Shown here: positions 18,251-27,921 of the stretch, in pieces
Numbering within the stretch: position 1 is the stretch's first letter
How the letters are laid out: each line of letters starts with the position of its first letter
Assembly (NCBI GenBank): GCA_028290705.1
Contig: JAQGJH010000145.1
Span: 1-64,000, forward strand
DNA: 64,000 bases
Source of the DNA: Hyphomicrobiales bacterium
GTDB taxonomy: Bacteria; Pseudomonadota; Alphaproteobacteria; Rhizobiales; Beijerinckiaceae
Direction of reading: 5' to 3'
The notes under the pieces: model-generated
Seen by the model: only the letters and a program-made list of their open reading frames with translations
Databases searched by the model: none
Told to the model about the DNA's origin: nothing
Translations under genes and position numbers: made by a program

Positions 18251-18353
18251 GGCGCCAAGCCCCGCATTTGACGCCAGAAGCACGCTTTCCTAGTGTGCCG
18301 CCCCTGTAGCGCGCCGCCACGGCCGTGCGCCGACCAATCCTCGAGGATCGAAC

Positions 18354-20096
18354 ATGTCTTCCGCCGATCACACGGCCGCAGCCTCCCCGTCCGACGACGC
18401 CGCCGCCCTTCTGGACGCAGCGACCCGCTCCGCCGCCTGGCCCTTCGAAGAGGCCCGCAAGCTCGTCGATCGCGTCAAGCGCACCGGCCAGACGGAAGTG
18501 CTGTTCGAGACCGGCTACGGCCCCTCGGGACTGCCGCACATCGGAACCTTCGGCGAAGTGGCGCGCACCACCATGGTGCGGCACGCCTTCCGCATTCTGA
18601 CGGAAGACCGGATTTCGACGCGCCTTCTCGCCTTCTCGGACGACATGGACGGGCTCCGAAAGGTGCCCGACAACGTGCCGAACCGCGACATGCTGCAGGG
18701 CCATCTCGGCAAGCCGCTGACGCAGGTGCCCGACCCGTTCGGCAAGTTTGAGAGTTTCGCGCATCACAACAACGCCACGCTGCGCACCTTCCTCGACCGC
18801 TTCGGTTTCGACTACGAATTCGCGTCCTCGACCGATTATTACCGCTCCGGCCGCTTCGATGCGGCGCTGCTGCACATGCTGGCGCGGCTCGACGACGTGC
18901 AGGCCATCATGCTGCCGTCGCTGCGCCAGGAACGCGCCTCCACCTATTCGCCGTTCCTGCCGATCCATCCCGTGAGCGGCATCGTCATGCAGGTGCCGCT
19001 CGAAGCCCATGATGCCAAGGCCGGCACGATCACGTGGCGCGATCCGGACTCCGGGCAAGTGCACGAAACGCCTGTCACGGGCGGACATGTGAAGCTGCAA
19101 TGGAAGCCCGACTGGGCGATGCGCTGGTATGCCCTGAACGTCGATTACGAAATGGCCGGCAAGGATCTGATCGACTCCGTCAAGCTGTCGAGCAACATCG
19201 TGCGGGCGCTCGGCGGCACGCCGCCCGAGGGCTTCAACTACGAATTGTTCCTCGACGACAAGGGCCAGAAGATCTCGAAGTCCAAGGGCAACGGTCTGAC
19301 GATCGACGAATGGCTCACCTATGCGAGCCCCGAGAGCCTGTCGCTCTTCATGTACCAGAAGCCCCGCGAGGCGAAGCGGCTGCACTTCGACGTCATTCCG
19401 CGCACGGTCGACGAATATCTGCAGTTCCTCGCCGGCTATCCGCGGCAGGACGTGAAGAACCGTCTCGGCAATCCGGTCTGGCACATCCATTCCGGGCAGC
19501 CACCCGCGGCTGAACTGCTGCAGCACCCGGGTGAGAACGGTCCCGGCACGGCGATCTCGTTTGCGATGCTGCTCAATCTCGCGGCCGTGGCGAACAGCGA
19601 GGATCCGCAGGTTCTATGGGCCTTTCTGCGCCGCTATGCGCCCGGCGTCTCGCCGCAGACGCACCCGCGCCTCGATGCGCTGGTCGGCTATGCGGTCGCG
19701 TATTTCCGCGATTTCGTGCGGCCCGCCAAGACCTACCGGCTCCCCGACGAGGTCGAGCGCGACGCATTGCAGAAACTCGACGCCATGCTGGCGGCCTTGC
19801 CCGCCGGCGCCAGCGCCGAAGAAATCCAGACCGCGCTCTACGACGTCGCGCGCCCGATCCCGCGCTATCAGGATCTCAAGGCCAAGAATGCGACGCCCGA
19901 ACGTCCAGGCGTGTCGAACGAATGGTTCAACATGCTCTACCAGGTGCTGCTCGGCGAAAATCGCGGCCCCCGCTTCGGCTCCTTCGCGGCGCTCTACGGC
20001 ATCGCCGAAACCCGCGCGCTGGTGGCTGATGCGCTCTCGGGCGAACTGGCGAAAAAGCACGAGGCGTTTCTGGCGTCGCGGCAGAAGAGCGGCTGA
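18354..20096 (+). CDS. lysK: Class I lysyl-tRNA synthetase
   Basis: Class I signatures [17 protein letters not shown] (HIGH) and [12 protein letters not shown] (KMSKS). Confidence 0.93.
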   Translation: MSSADHTAAASPSDDAAALLDAATRSAAWPFEEARKLVDRVKRTGQTEVLFETGYGPSGLPHIGTFGEVARTTMVRHAFRILTEDRISTRLLAFSDDMDGLRKVPDNVPNRDMLQGHLGKPLTQVPDPFGKFESFAHHNNATLRTFLDRFGFDYEFASSTDYYRSGRFDAALLHMLARLDDVQAIMLPSLRQERASTYSPFLPIHPVSGIVMQVPLEAHDAKAGTITWRDPDSGQVHETPVTGGHVKLQWKPDWAMRWYALNVDYEMAGKDLIDSVKLSSNIVRALGGTPPEGFNYELFLDDKGQKISKSKGNGLTIDEWLTYASPESLSLFMYQKPREAKRLHFDVIPRTVDEYLQFLAGYPRQDVKNRLGNPVWHIHSGQPPAAELLQHPGENGPGTAISFAMLLNLAAVANSEDPQVLWAFLRRYAPGVSPQTHPRLDALVGYAVAYFRDFVRPAKTYRLPDEVERDALQKLDAMLAALPAGASAEEIQTALYDVARPIPRYQDLKAKNATPERPGVSNEWFNMLYQVLLGENRGPRFGSFAALYGIAETRALVADALSGELAKKHEAFLASRQKSG

Positions 20097-20100
20097 GCCT

Positions 20101-20412
20101 CGTCTTTGCGAGGAGCGAAGCGACGCGGCAATCCAACACCGTGCGCGCGTCGCCCGGCCGCATTCACTGGATTGCTTCGCTCCGCTCGCAATGACGGCGC
20201 GAAGCAAATCTCGCAGTACGAGAACCGTCTTTGCGAGGAGCGAAGCGACGCGGCAATCCAGCGCCGTGCGCACATCGCCCGGCCGTGTTCACTGGATGGC
20301 TTCGCTCCGCTCGCAATGACGGCGGGTAACAAATCCGGCAGAACGAAAGCCGTCTTTGCGAGGAGCGAAGCGACGCGGCAATCCAATGCCGTGTGCGCAT
20401 CGCCCGGCCGTG
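20101..20412. repeat. Tandem interspersed palindromic repeat, 125-bp period, 2 full + 1 truncated copy
   Basis: cgtctttgcgaggagcgaagcgacgcggcaatcca recurs at 20101, 20226 and 20351; right arm ctggat(t/g)gcttcgctccgctcgcaatgacgg present in copies 1 and 2. Confidence 0.93.
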
Positions 20413-20420
20413 CATTGCCT

Positions 20421-21053
20421 TTACTGGCTCGACCACATGATGCGCGCCACCCAGGCGACCTTGTCCATCGGCAGCACGCGGTCGGGGTGCTCGGGATTGT
20501 GCGAGCGCAACTCGATGGTCTTTTCGGTGCGGCGCTTCAATTCCTTGGCCAGCACCTCGCCCTCCAGCGTCTTGACGACGACGCGGTCGCCGCGCCGCAC
20601 ATTGGCGCCGGGCGACACGATCACGATGTCGCCGTCGCGATAGAGCGGCTGCATGGAATCGCCGGAAATCTCCAGCGCATAGGCCTGCGGATCGCCGAGA
20701 TTGGGAAACGCCACCTCGTCCCAGCCGGCCCCGACCGGAAAGCCGGCATCGTCGAAGAATCCGCCGACGCCCGCCTGCGCCAGTCCGATGAGCGGGATCG
20801 TGCGTTTGGCGCCGCTCCGGTCGCGACTTTCGAGGAAGCTCATGAATTCGTCGAGGGACGCGCCGGTGGCGTCGAGAATCTTCGCCAGGGACTCGGTCGA
20901 GGGCCAGCGGAGCCGGCCGTCCGGCGTCTGCCGCTTGGACTTGTTGAAGGTCGTGGCGTCGAGCCCGGCTTTCCGGGCGAGCCCCGAGGCCGTCAGGCCG
21001 TAGCGCTTGGCCAAGGTGTCGATGGCGGCCCAGACCTGAGCATGAGACAACAT
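20421..21053 (-). CDS. HTH transcriptional regulator with C-terminal S24 (LexA/CI-like) peptidase domain
   Basis: HTH-like N-terminus; EISGDSMQPLYRDGDIVIVSPGANVRRGDRVVVKTLEGEVLAKEL S24 Ser/Lys motifs. Confidence 0.9.
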   Translation of the reverse strand: MLSHAQVWAAIDTLAKRYGLTASGLARKAGLDATTFNKSKRQTPDGRLRWPSTESLAKILDATGASLDEFMSFLESRDRSGAKRTIPLIGLAQAGVGGFFDDAGFPVGAGWDEVAFPNLGDPQAYALEISGDSMQPLYRDGDIVIVSPGANVRRGDRVVVKTLEGEVLAKELKRRTEKTIELRSHNPEHPDRVLPMDKVAWVARIMWSSQ

Positions 21054-21092
21054 GGCGACCTCGCACGCGCTGGTGAAGACGTTCCTATCCGG

Positions 21093-21150
21093 GGTTTATA
21101 AACCTGTTTCACGGACGGCGGCAACCTGTTTCACGCCGGCCAGCCTGTGA
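21093..21150. promoter_or_regulatory. Clustered repeats in divergent promoter (putative operators)
   Basis: Palindrome GGTTTATAAACC (21093-21104); direct repeats AACCTGTTTCACG at 21101 and 21123 (22-bp spacing); nearby inverted half CCTGTGAAAG. Confidence 0.55.
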
Positions 21151-21181
21151 AAGCCGTTCGGTCACCCTATCTCCAACCGGC

Positions 21182-22216
21182 ATGTCTCTGTCGGATCTTC
21201 TCACCCTCACGCCCGCCGGTCTGTACTGCCCGGAGGCAGACGTCCACATCGATCCCGTCCGGCCGGTTCCCCGGGCGCTGATCACGCATGGGCATTCGGA
21301 CCACGCCCGGGCGGGCCACGGCGCCGTCATGGCGACGCCCCAGACGCTCGCCATCATGGCGCTGCGTTACGGCGAGGATTTCTGCACCACGCGGCAGCCG
21401 GCCGACTATGGCGAGATTGTTCGGGTGGGTTCGATCGACGTGAGTTTCCATCCCGCCGGCCACGTGCTCGGCTCCGCGCAAATCCGCCTGAAGAGTTCAA
21501 AAATCTGCGCCGTCGTGTCGGGCGATTACAAATGCGCGCGCGATCCCACCTGTGCGCCGTTCGAACTGCAGCGCTGCGACGCCTTCGTGACGGAAGCCAC
21601 CTTTGGCCTGCCGGTCTTCCGTCATCCCGACGCCGCGCACGAAGTCGCGCGGCTGATGGAATCCTGCCGGCTGTTTCCCGATCGCGCCCATCTGGTCGGA
21701 GCCTATTCGCTCGGCAAGGCGCAGCGCGTGATGAAACTTCTGCGCGAGGCCGGCTGGGATCGCCCGATCTGGATCCATGGCGCGATGGAGAAGATCACCG
21801 ACTTCTACCAGCAGCAGGGCGTCGACCTGGGCGAAATCCGCAAGGTCACGGCGGCGGATCGCCCCAAACTCGCGGGCGACGTCATCGTCTGTCCGCCGGG
21901 GCAGCTCACCGATCTCTGGTCGCGAAAATTTCCCGATCCCGTCGCGGCTTTCGCGTCGGGCTGGATGCGCGTGCGCGCCCGCGCCCGCCAGCGCGGGGTG
22001 GAACTGCCGCTCGTCGTGTCCGACCATGTGGATTGGGACGATCTTTGCGCCAGCGTCGTGGCGACCGGCGCATCGGAAATCTGGGTCACGCATGGCGCGG
22101 AAGACGCCATCGTGCATTGGTGCCGCATGCGTGGCCTCGACGCACAGCCGCTGCACATGATCGGCTATGGCGACGAAGACGTGGAAAACATGGCCGCCGG
22201 CGAGGCGAACGAATGA
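21182..22216 (+). CDS. DNA ligase-associated exonuclease (metallo-beta-lactamase/beta-CASP-like; TIGR04122-type)
   Basis: LITHGHSDHARAGHG metal motif; overlaps downstream ATP-dependent ligase by ATGA. Confidence 0.88.
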   Translation: MSLSDLLTLTPAGLYCPEADVHIDPVRPVPRALITHGHSDHARAGHGAVMATPQTLAIMALRYGEDFCTTRQPADYGEIVRVGSIDVSFHPAGHVLGSAQIRLKSSKICAVVSGDYKCARDPTCAPFELQRCDAFVTEATFGLPVFRHPDAAHEVARLMESCRLFPDRAHLVGAYSLGKAQRVMKLLREAGWDRPIWIHGAMEKITDFYQQQGVDLGEIRKVTAADRPKLAGDVIVCPPGQLTDLWSRKFPDPVAAFASGWMRVRARARQRGVELPLVVSDHVDWDDLCASVVATGASEIWVTHGAEDAIVHWCRMRGLDAQPLHMIGYGDEDVENMAAGEANE

Positions 22217-23865
22217 ACCGCTTCGCCGAACTGCTGGACCGTCTCGCCTACGAGTCTTCGCGCAACAACAAGCTGCGCATGATGACCGATTACTTCCGCC
22301 GCGTCGAAGATCCGGAGCGCGGCTACGCGCTGGCCGCCATGACGGGCGCGCTGTCGTTCACGCATGCCAAGCCCGGAGTGGTGCGCGCACTCATCGCCGA
22401 GCGCACCGACCCGGTCCTGTTCGACATGTCCTACGATTACGTCGGCGATCTGTCCGAAACCGTCGCGCTCATGTGGCCGACGCCGCAGCGCGCACATCAG
22501 GATCGGCGCAACGCCGCGCCGCCGACGCTCAGCGAAGTGGTGCACGCGCTCGAACAGGCCGGCAAGACCGACATTCCGCGCCTGCTCGCCGACTGGCTGG
22601 ACGATCTCGACGAGACCGGCCGCTGGGCGCTGCTGAAACTCATCACCGGCTCGCTGCGCATCGGCGTCTCGGCGCGGCTCGCCAAGACCGCGGTGGCGGC
22701 GCTCGGAGACCTGCAGCCCAACGAAATCGAGGAAGTCTGGCACGGACTCGAGCCGCCCTATATCGATCTTTTCGCCTGGGTGGAGGGCCGCGAGCCCAAA
22801 CCCGATGCGCGCGATCCCGCACCGTTCCGGACGCCCATGTTGTCGCACGCGCTCGAGGAAACGGATTTCCGCAATCTCGAGCCCGAGGACTTCGTCGCCG
22901 AATGGAAGTGGGACGGCATTCGGGTCCAGGCCGTCACGGGCGTCGACGCAACGGGGCGGCGCGTGCAGCGTTTGTATTCGCGCACCGGCGAAGACATTTC
23001 CAACAGCTTTCCCGATCTCGTCGAAGCCTTTTCGGGGGAGGCCTTCGGCGAACTCACCATCGACGGCGAATTGCTGATTTTGCGCGACGGCCTCGTGGAG
23101 CCGTTTTCGATTTTGCAGCAGCGGCTCAACCGCAAGACCGTGTCGACCAAGCTGATGACGCAATATCCCGCCCACATCCGCGCCTACGATCTTCTGGCCG
23201 AAAATGGCGAGGATCTGCGGCCCCTGACCTTCGTCGAGCGCCGTGAGCGCCTGGAAAAGCTCGTGTCGCGTCTCGCACACGATAGGCTTGATCTGTCGCC
23301 GCGCGTCACCTTCGCGGATTGGGAGGCGCTGGCGGCGGCGCGGCGCGATCCGGCCAGCGCCGGGGCAGGGGCGGATGCGGAAGCCATCGAGGGCGTGATG
23401 CTGAAGCGGCGCGACAGCATTTACGTGCCCGGACGGCCCAAGGGCCTTTGGTACAAGTGGAAGCGCGATCCCTACAACGTCGACGCCGTGCTCATGTATG
23501 CGCAGCGCGGCCACGGCAAGCGGTCGTCGTTCTATTCGGATTTCACTTTCGGCGTGTGGCGCGGCGAGGAGCTCGTGCCGGTGGGAAAAGCCTATTTCGG
23601 CTTCACCGATCAGGAACTGCTGCAACTCGACAAATATGTCCGCAACCACACGCGCAACCGCTTCGGTCCGGTGCGCGAGATGGATTTCAGCCGCGACGAG
23701 GGGCTGGTTCTCGAGATCGCCTTCGAAGGCCTGAACCGCTCCACACGCCACAAGTCGGGTGTCGCCATGCGCTTTCCCCGTGTGTCTCGCATCCGCTGGG
23801 ACAAGCCCGCGCGTGAGGCGGATGAGATCGGCGCGCTGGAAGCCTTGCTGAAGGTCACGGCCTAG
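22213..23865 (+). CDS. ATP-dependent DNA ligase (PP_1105/TIGR04120-type)
   Basis: Adenylation motif AEWKWDGIRVQ, SRTGEDIS, VEGVMLKRRDS-like (IEGVMLKRRDSIYVPGRPKGLWYKWKRDP). Confidence 0.92.
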   Translation: MNRFAELLDRLAYESSRNNKLRMMTDYFRRVEDPERGYALAAMTGALSFTHAKPGVVRALIAERTDPVLFDMSYDYVGDLSETVALMWPTPQRAHQDRRNAAPPTLSEVVHALEQAGKTDIPRLLADWLDDLDETGRWALLKLITGSLRIGVSARLAKTAVAALGDLQPNEIEEVWHGLEPPYIDLFAWVEGREPKPDARDPAPFRTPMLSHALEETDFRNLEPEDFVAEWKWDGIRVQAVTGVDATGRRVQRLYSRTGEDISNSFPDLVEAFSGEAFGELTIDGELLILRDGLVEPFSILQQRLNRKTVSTKLMTQYPAHIRAYDLLAENGEDLRPLTFVERRERLEKLVSRLAHDRLDLSPRVTFADWEALAAARRDPASAGAGADAEAIEGVMLKRRDSIYVPGRPKGLWYKWKRDPYNVDAVLMYAQRGHGKRSSFYSDFTFGVWRGEELVPVGKAYFGFTDQELLQLDKYVRNHTRNRFGPVREMDFSRDEGLVLEIAFEGLNRSTRHKSGVAMRFPRVSRIRWDKPAREADEIGALEALLKVTA

Positions 23866-23975
23866 CTGCGCCGCACTGCGGTAATTTCGCCACCCAAGCC
23901 GGAAAATTGTGGGACAGCAGAAGCTTGACCCAATTTCGCGGATGCGCTTCGAACAACTCGTTGTAACCTCGTTGG

Positions 23976-24011
23976 TGCGGGAAGGTTCCGCCGTCCCGCA
24001 GAACTTTTTTT
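23976..24011 (+). terminator. Possible intrinsic terminator
   Basis: tgcggga...tcccgca stem then gaacTTTTTTT. Confidence 0.5.
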
Positions 24012-24076
24012 GACCAGGAGAGAGCCCGGCGATCGTGCCGGTCTCGTGTCGCGACCGACCATTTCGGGGGCTACCC

Positions 24077-24289
24077 GTGAACTCGATCACCGTGATTCAT
24101 CTTGTGCTTGTTCTGCTTGGCGCCGATGGCCAAACCAACACCCAGATACGCGAATTCCCGAGCGTGACCGCCTGCAAGGCGGCCGAGACCGCGGCGCACG
24201 ATGCCGCCAAGCTCGCGGGAGACATCACGGACGTGGGCACGATCTGCGTCAAATCCGAGTTCGATTCCGCCGTCAAACCTCGCGCCTGA
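24077..24289 (+). CDS. Small hypothetical secreted/anchored protein (GTG start proposed)
   Basis: Hydrophobic N-term VNSITVIHLVLVLLGADG; GGGGG upstream of GTG. Confidence 0.5.
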   Translation: MNSITVIHLVLVLLGADGQTNTQIREFPSVTACKAAETAAHDAAKLAGDITDVGTICVKSEFDSAVKPRA

Positions 24290-24298
24290 ACCGAAGTC

Positions 24299-26074
24299 TC
24301 ACGCACCGCGTTCGGCCGACAGGCTGTCCTCGTGACCGTGCAGCAGCGTGTCGAGAAAAGCCGTGCCGGGAGCCGCAGCCGCGCCCGGCCGCAAACTCGC
24401 CAGGATCCCAACCGCCAATGCGGCTGCGGCGCCCGCGAGTGAGGCCTGGCCCAGGGCGGACACCGGCAGGGCGCTCGTCGGCCCGGCCGTCAGCAGGAGC
24501 GCGCAGGCCGTTCCCACGCCGGCCGCCATGGCCAGGAAGGCCTCCGGGCTTCCGGCGCGGGGCCAGAGCGTCAGGAGCAACAGTGGGGCGATTCCTGCCG
24601 CCGAAAGCGTCAGCGCCAGGCCGGTCAGCAGCCGCGGATCCGGACTGGTCTGGGCCAAAGTGGCTCCGGCCGCGACCGTGCAGCCGAGCAGCAGCAACCG
24701 CGTCGTCGCCAGCCGCCGGCTCGTGATGGCGAATCGATCCCGCACCCGATAGGCGAGATCATGGCCCAGGGCCGTGGCGGCGCCTTGCAATCCGGCCGCC
24801 GCCAGCGCCAGGCAGGCCACGAACCATCCCGCGCTCGCGAGACCACGATATGCGCCGCCCAGTTCGCGGAGATCCGCCAGGCCGAACAGGAGATAGCCGG
24901 GCGAGACGGTGAAATCCGTCGGACGCAGCACCGCGGCGAAATCCGGCAGCGCCGCGCAGGCCGCGCGGGCCGGAGCCGGTCCGTCGGCGATGCGGCCGCA
25001 AATGTTCAGCCAGCCCTCGGCGCTGGCCCTGTAGATCGTGTCGGCGAGCCGGTCCGGCCTTTGTCCCAGCAGCGCCACTTCGAGCGACAAGGCCGTGGCC
25101 GCCATGATCACCATGACGGCCGCGCCGATCACCAGCAGCCAGATCAACATGGCGAGTTGCGTGCGCTGGGCTCCCGAACGATTGCGCGACGCGACCGCAA
25201 AGGACAGGAGCGGCGCGAAACCCGCCATTCCCAGGGCGATCGGCATGGCCAGCCATGTCGCGCCTTCCACACCGGCCCCGACGTTCGTCCACTCCGCCAC
25301 CCGTTGCGAGGCATGCGCCCAGACGTCCTGGCCGCCGAAGAAAGGCAGGGGCAGTTCGGAGCCGCGCGTCGCCAGCACGAGCAGAGGCAGCAGCATGGTC
25401 GCCACCAGAATGCCGCCCGCCGCAGCCGCCGACCAGGCGAGCCCCGCAAGACCGCCGGGCGCCACCGCCAGAATGAGGATGGCGGCGATCAGCACGCTGG
25501 CCGCCACGCGTCCCATGCCGAGTTCCGTCGCCAGCAGGCGGATCGCCTGTTCGAACCCCGCAAGCGCGGTCAGCCCGCAAATGGCCGCGATGACGAGAAT
25601 CGCGACGAGGCGAAACGCCAGCGCGGGGAATCGCAGCGCCAGAAGGTCCGCCATCGAGAACGCCCCGCTCTTGCGGATGATCGGCGCGCTTACCAGCGTG
25701 AGAATCGCAACGCCTGCCGCGAGCCCCAGGGCGATGGCCGTCAGCGTGAGACCATCGGGCAGGGGCGGTAAAAAGATCATGGCGACTCCCGCGATGCAGG
25801 CCGCGGCCGCCAGCCCGCCATAGGTCGCCGGAATGCTGCGGCCGGCGGCGTAGAAGGTCGAGATCTTCACCGAACGGACGAACAGCCCGACCGCGCAGAG
25901 TGTCGCGACCGCGAGCACAAAGCCTGCCAGCACCGCAATATTCTGCGGAAGTCCGACGCGATCGAGCAGAACCAGAAGGCCGGCTCCGAGGCCGAAGGCC
26001 GCCGTCGTGAAGGTGATCCTGCCGTCGAGGGTGGCGCGGTCCCGCCGCTCGTCGTCGGTAACCTGATTTGTCAA
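24299..26074 (-). CDS. Sodium:solute symporter (SSS) family-like transporter (VC_2705-like)
   Basis: Many TM segments; STFYAAGRSIPATYGGLAAAACIAGVAMI and SGAFSMADLLALRFP patterns. Confidence 0.8.
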   Translation of the reverse strand: MTNQVTDDERRDRATLDGRITFTTAAFGLGAGLLVLLDRVGLPQNIAVLAGFVLAVATLCAVGLFVRSVKISTFYAAGRSIPATYGGLAAAACIAGVAMIFLPPLPDGLTLTAIALGLAAGVAILTLVSAPIIRKSGAFSMADLLALRFPALAFRLVAILVIAAICGLTALAGFEQAIRLLATELGMGRVAASVLIAAILILAVAPGGLAGLAWSAAAAGGILVATMLLPLLVLATRGSELPLPFFGGQDVWAHASQRVAEWTNVGAGVEGATWLAMPIALGMAGFAPLLSFAVASRNRSGAQRTQLAMLIWLLVIGAAVMVIMAATALSLEVALLGQRPDRLADTIYRASAEGWLNICGRIADGPAPARAACAALPDFAAVLRPTDFTVSPGYLLFGLADLRELGGAYRGLASAGWFVACLALAAAGLQGAATALGHDLAYRVRDRFAITSRRLATTRLLLLGCTVAAGATLAQTSPDPRLLTGLALTLSAAGIAPLLLLTLWPRAGSPEAFLAMAAGVGTACALLLTAGPTSALPVSALGQASLAGAAAALAVGILASLRPGAAAAPGTAFLDTLLHGHEDSLSAERGA

Positions 26075-26312
26075 AGGGGGCGCTCCGAAGGCGAATCAGC
26101 CGGTAGGTGGACTTGCAAGAGGCCCACGGCCCATGAAAGATAGAATCCGTGACCTTGCGTGGCTACCTGCATTCGATGGCCGGATGGGACCACGGCGTGC
26201 AGACGGCGCTCTCCGGGGGAATTGTTCGGGCAGTTCGACTTGGATCAATGCCGGTCTGGCCTGATCGTCACATAAGACCGCCGTATCGGCCGTCATATCG
26301 GGGAGCAAACGC

Positions 26313-26984
26313 GTGGATCAGGCAAGTACGCGCATCTTCATTGCAGACGATCATCCCCTCGTGCGCGGCGCGCTGCGTCAGGCCGTGGCGGGCGCGGTGG
26401 CTGGGTCGGACATCGTCGAATGCGGCGATCTCGAATCCCTCAGCGCGGAACTCGAGAAGGACTCGGAAGCAGATCTGATCATGCTCGATCTGACCATGCC
26501 GGGCGTCCGAGGCTTTTCGGGCCTGATGTACCTGCGGGCGCAATACCCCGGCGTCCCCGTGGTGGTCGTCTCGGCCAACGAGGACCGGGGCGTCATCCGC
26601 CGCTGCATCGACTTCGGCGCATCCGGTTTCATCCCCAAGACCACCGACATCGAGGCGATGCGCCAGGCGATCCGCGCCATTCTGGCGGGCCAGACCTGGA
26701 CGCCCGCGGACGTCGATCTCGCCGGCCCGGCCGACAAGGAAACGGCCGACACCGTGCGGCGACTGTCGTCGCTGACGCCCCAGCAGGTGCGCGTGCTGAT
26801 GATGTTGTCCGAAGGGCTTCTCAACAAGCAGATCGCGTATGAGCTTTCGGTGTCGGAGGCGACCGTGAAGGCGCATGTGTCGGCGATCCTGCAGAAACTC
26901 GGCGTCGAAAGCCGCACCCAGGCGGTCATCGCCGCCTCCAAGATCGAAGCCGGGCAGTGGCAGAGCCCGAACGCGGAACTCTGA
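26313..26984 (+). CDS. LuxR/NarL family response regulator (GTG start)
   Basis: REC domain (FIADDHPLVRGAL...LIMLDLTMPGVRG) and LuxR HTH (SLTPQQVRVLMMLSEGLLNKQIAYELSVSEATVKAHVSAILQKLGV). Confidence 0.93.
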   Translation: MDQASTRIFIADDHPLVRGALRQAVAGAVAGSDIVECGDLESLSAELEKDSEADLIMLDLTMPGVRGFSGLMYLRAQYPGVPVVVVSANEDRGVIRRCIDFGASGFIPKTTDIEAMRQAIRAILAGQTWTPADVDLAGPADKETADTVRRLSSLTPQQVRVLMMLSEGLLNKQIAYELSVSEATVKAHVSAILQKLGVESRTQAVIAASKIEAGQWQSPNAEL

Positions 26985-27056
26985 AGACGGGCGCGCGCCC
27001 CGCTTTCGCCGTGACTTCGCGCTAATTGGCGCGTTGTCGAGGTGAGGAGAGCAGCC

Positions 27057-27506
27057 ATGCTTCAAAAGATCAAAATCCATCGATCGATTCGGGCAGCCTC
27101 GAGCCTCGCGACGCTTGCGCTGGCGGCCGCTCTGTCGCTCGGCCCGGCCGCGGCGCAGGACACCATCACGTCGACAGAGAACGGGCGCTATACGATGACT
27201 CCGTCGGACGGAGGCTTTCTGCGCCTGGACACCCGCACCGGGCAGGTTTCGCACTGTTCAGCCAACCGCGAGGGCGCCCAATGCCGTTCGGCTCCCGACG
27301 AGCGCAGCGCGCTCGAACAGGAGATCGCGCGTCTTGCAAAGGAAAATGCGGAGCTTAAATCCAGGCTTGCGGGTGGGCCGGCAGCCCGTCCGTCGATCCC
27401 CTTGCCCAACAAGGACGACATGGACCGGGCCCTGACCTTCGCCGAGGAATTCATGCGCCGCATGATGCGTCTCATGCGCGAAGAGCCGGCTCCGGATCGC
27501 ACCTGA
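27057..27506 (+). CDS. Secreted hypothetical protein with coiled-coil segment
   Basis: Signal peptide and ERSALEQEIARLAKENAELKSRL. Confidence 0.75.
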   Translation: MLQKIKIHRSIRAASSLATLALAAALSLGPAAAQDTITSTENGRYTMTPSDGGFLRLDTRTGQVSHCSANREGAQCRSAPDERSALEQEIARLAKENAELKSRLAGGPAARPSIPLPNKDDMDRALTFAEEFMRRMMRLMREEPAPDRT

Positions 27507-27540
27507 CCGCCAGAGCGCGCCACAGCGCAGGAGCCACGAC

Positions 27541-27921
27541 ATGGTACAGCCGGGTTTCGATCCACCGCCCGTGAGGGGGCCGGCCGCCGCCGGACAGCAG
27601 CCCGGCGACGGCCCGCGCTGGGCGCATCCCGACGAACGCCGCGACGCGCCGCGCGACAGCGCCATCACACGGTTCATGGGCGGATCGCCCCTGGCGGTTC
27701 TGGTGCGGTTGATCGTCGTGTCGTTGATCGTCGGCGCGCTGCTGATGTGGCTCGACATCCGGCCGGCCGACATCATCTACGGCGTTCAGCGCTTCTTCCA
27801 GAGACTTTGGTATCTCGGCTTCGACGCCATCGGCGACGTGCTGCAATACATCGTCGCCGGCGCCGTGATCGTGGTGCCGATCTGGCTGGTCATGCGCCTC
27901 ATGTCGGTGCGCGGCCGCTAG
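27541..27921 (+). CDS. DUF6460-like membrane protein
   Basis: Short protein with TM segments GSPLAVLVRLIVVSLIVGALLMWLDIRPADIIYGVQRF. Confidence 0.65.
   Translation: MVQPGFDPPPVRGPAAAGQQPGDGPRWAHPDERRDAPRDSAITRFMGGSPLAVLVRLIVVSLIVGALLMWLDIRPADIIYGVQRFFQRLWYLGFDAIGDVLQYIVAGAVIVVPIWLVMRLMSVRGR

Noticed and set aside
20106-20400. Short ORFs with LCEERSDAAIQ / VFARSEATRQS / LRSARNDG peptides
   Set aside because: Spurious translations of the interspersed palindromic repeat.
20101-20412. Possible CRISPR array
   Set aside because: Period 125 bp with internal palindromic arms and similar 'spacers'; no cas genes. REP/MITE-like instead.
21053-21181. Canonical SOS box in the HTH-S24/exonuclease promoter
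   Set aside because: No GTTC-N7-GTTC or GAAC-N7-GAAC found by eye; the repeats present are different.
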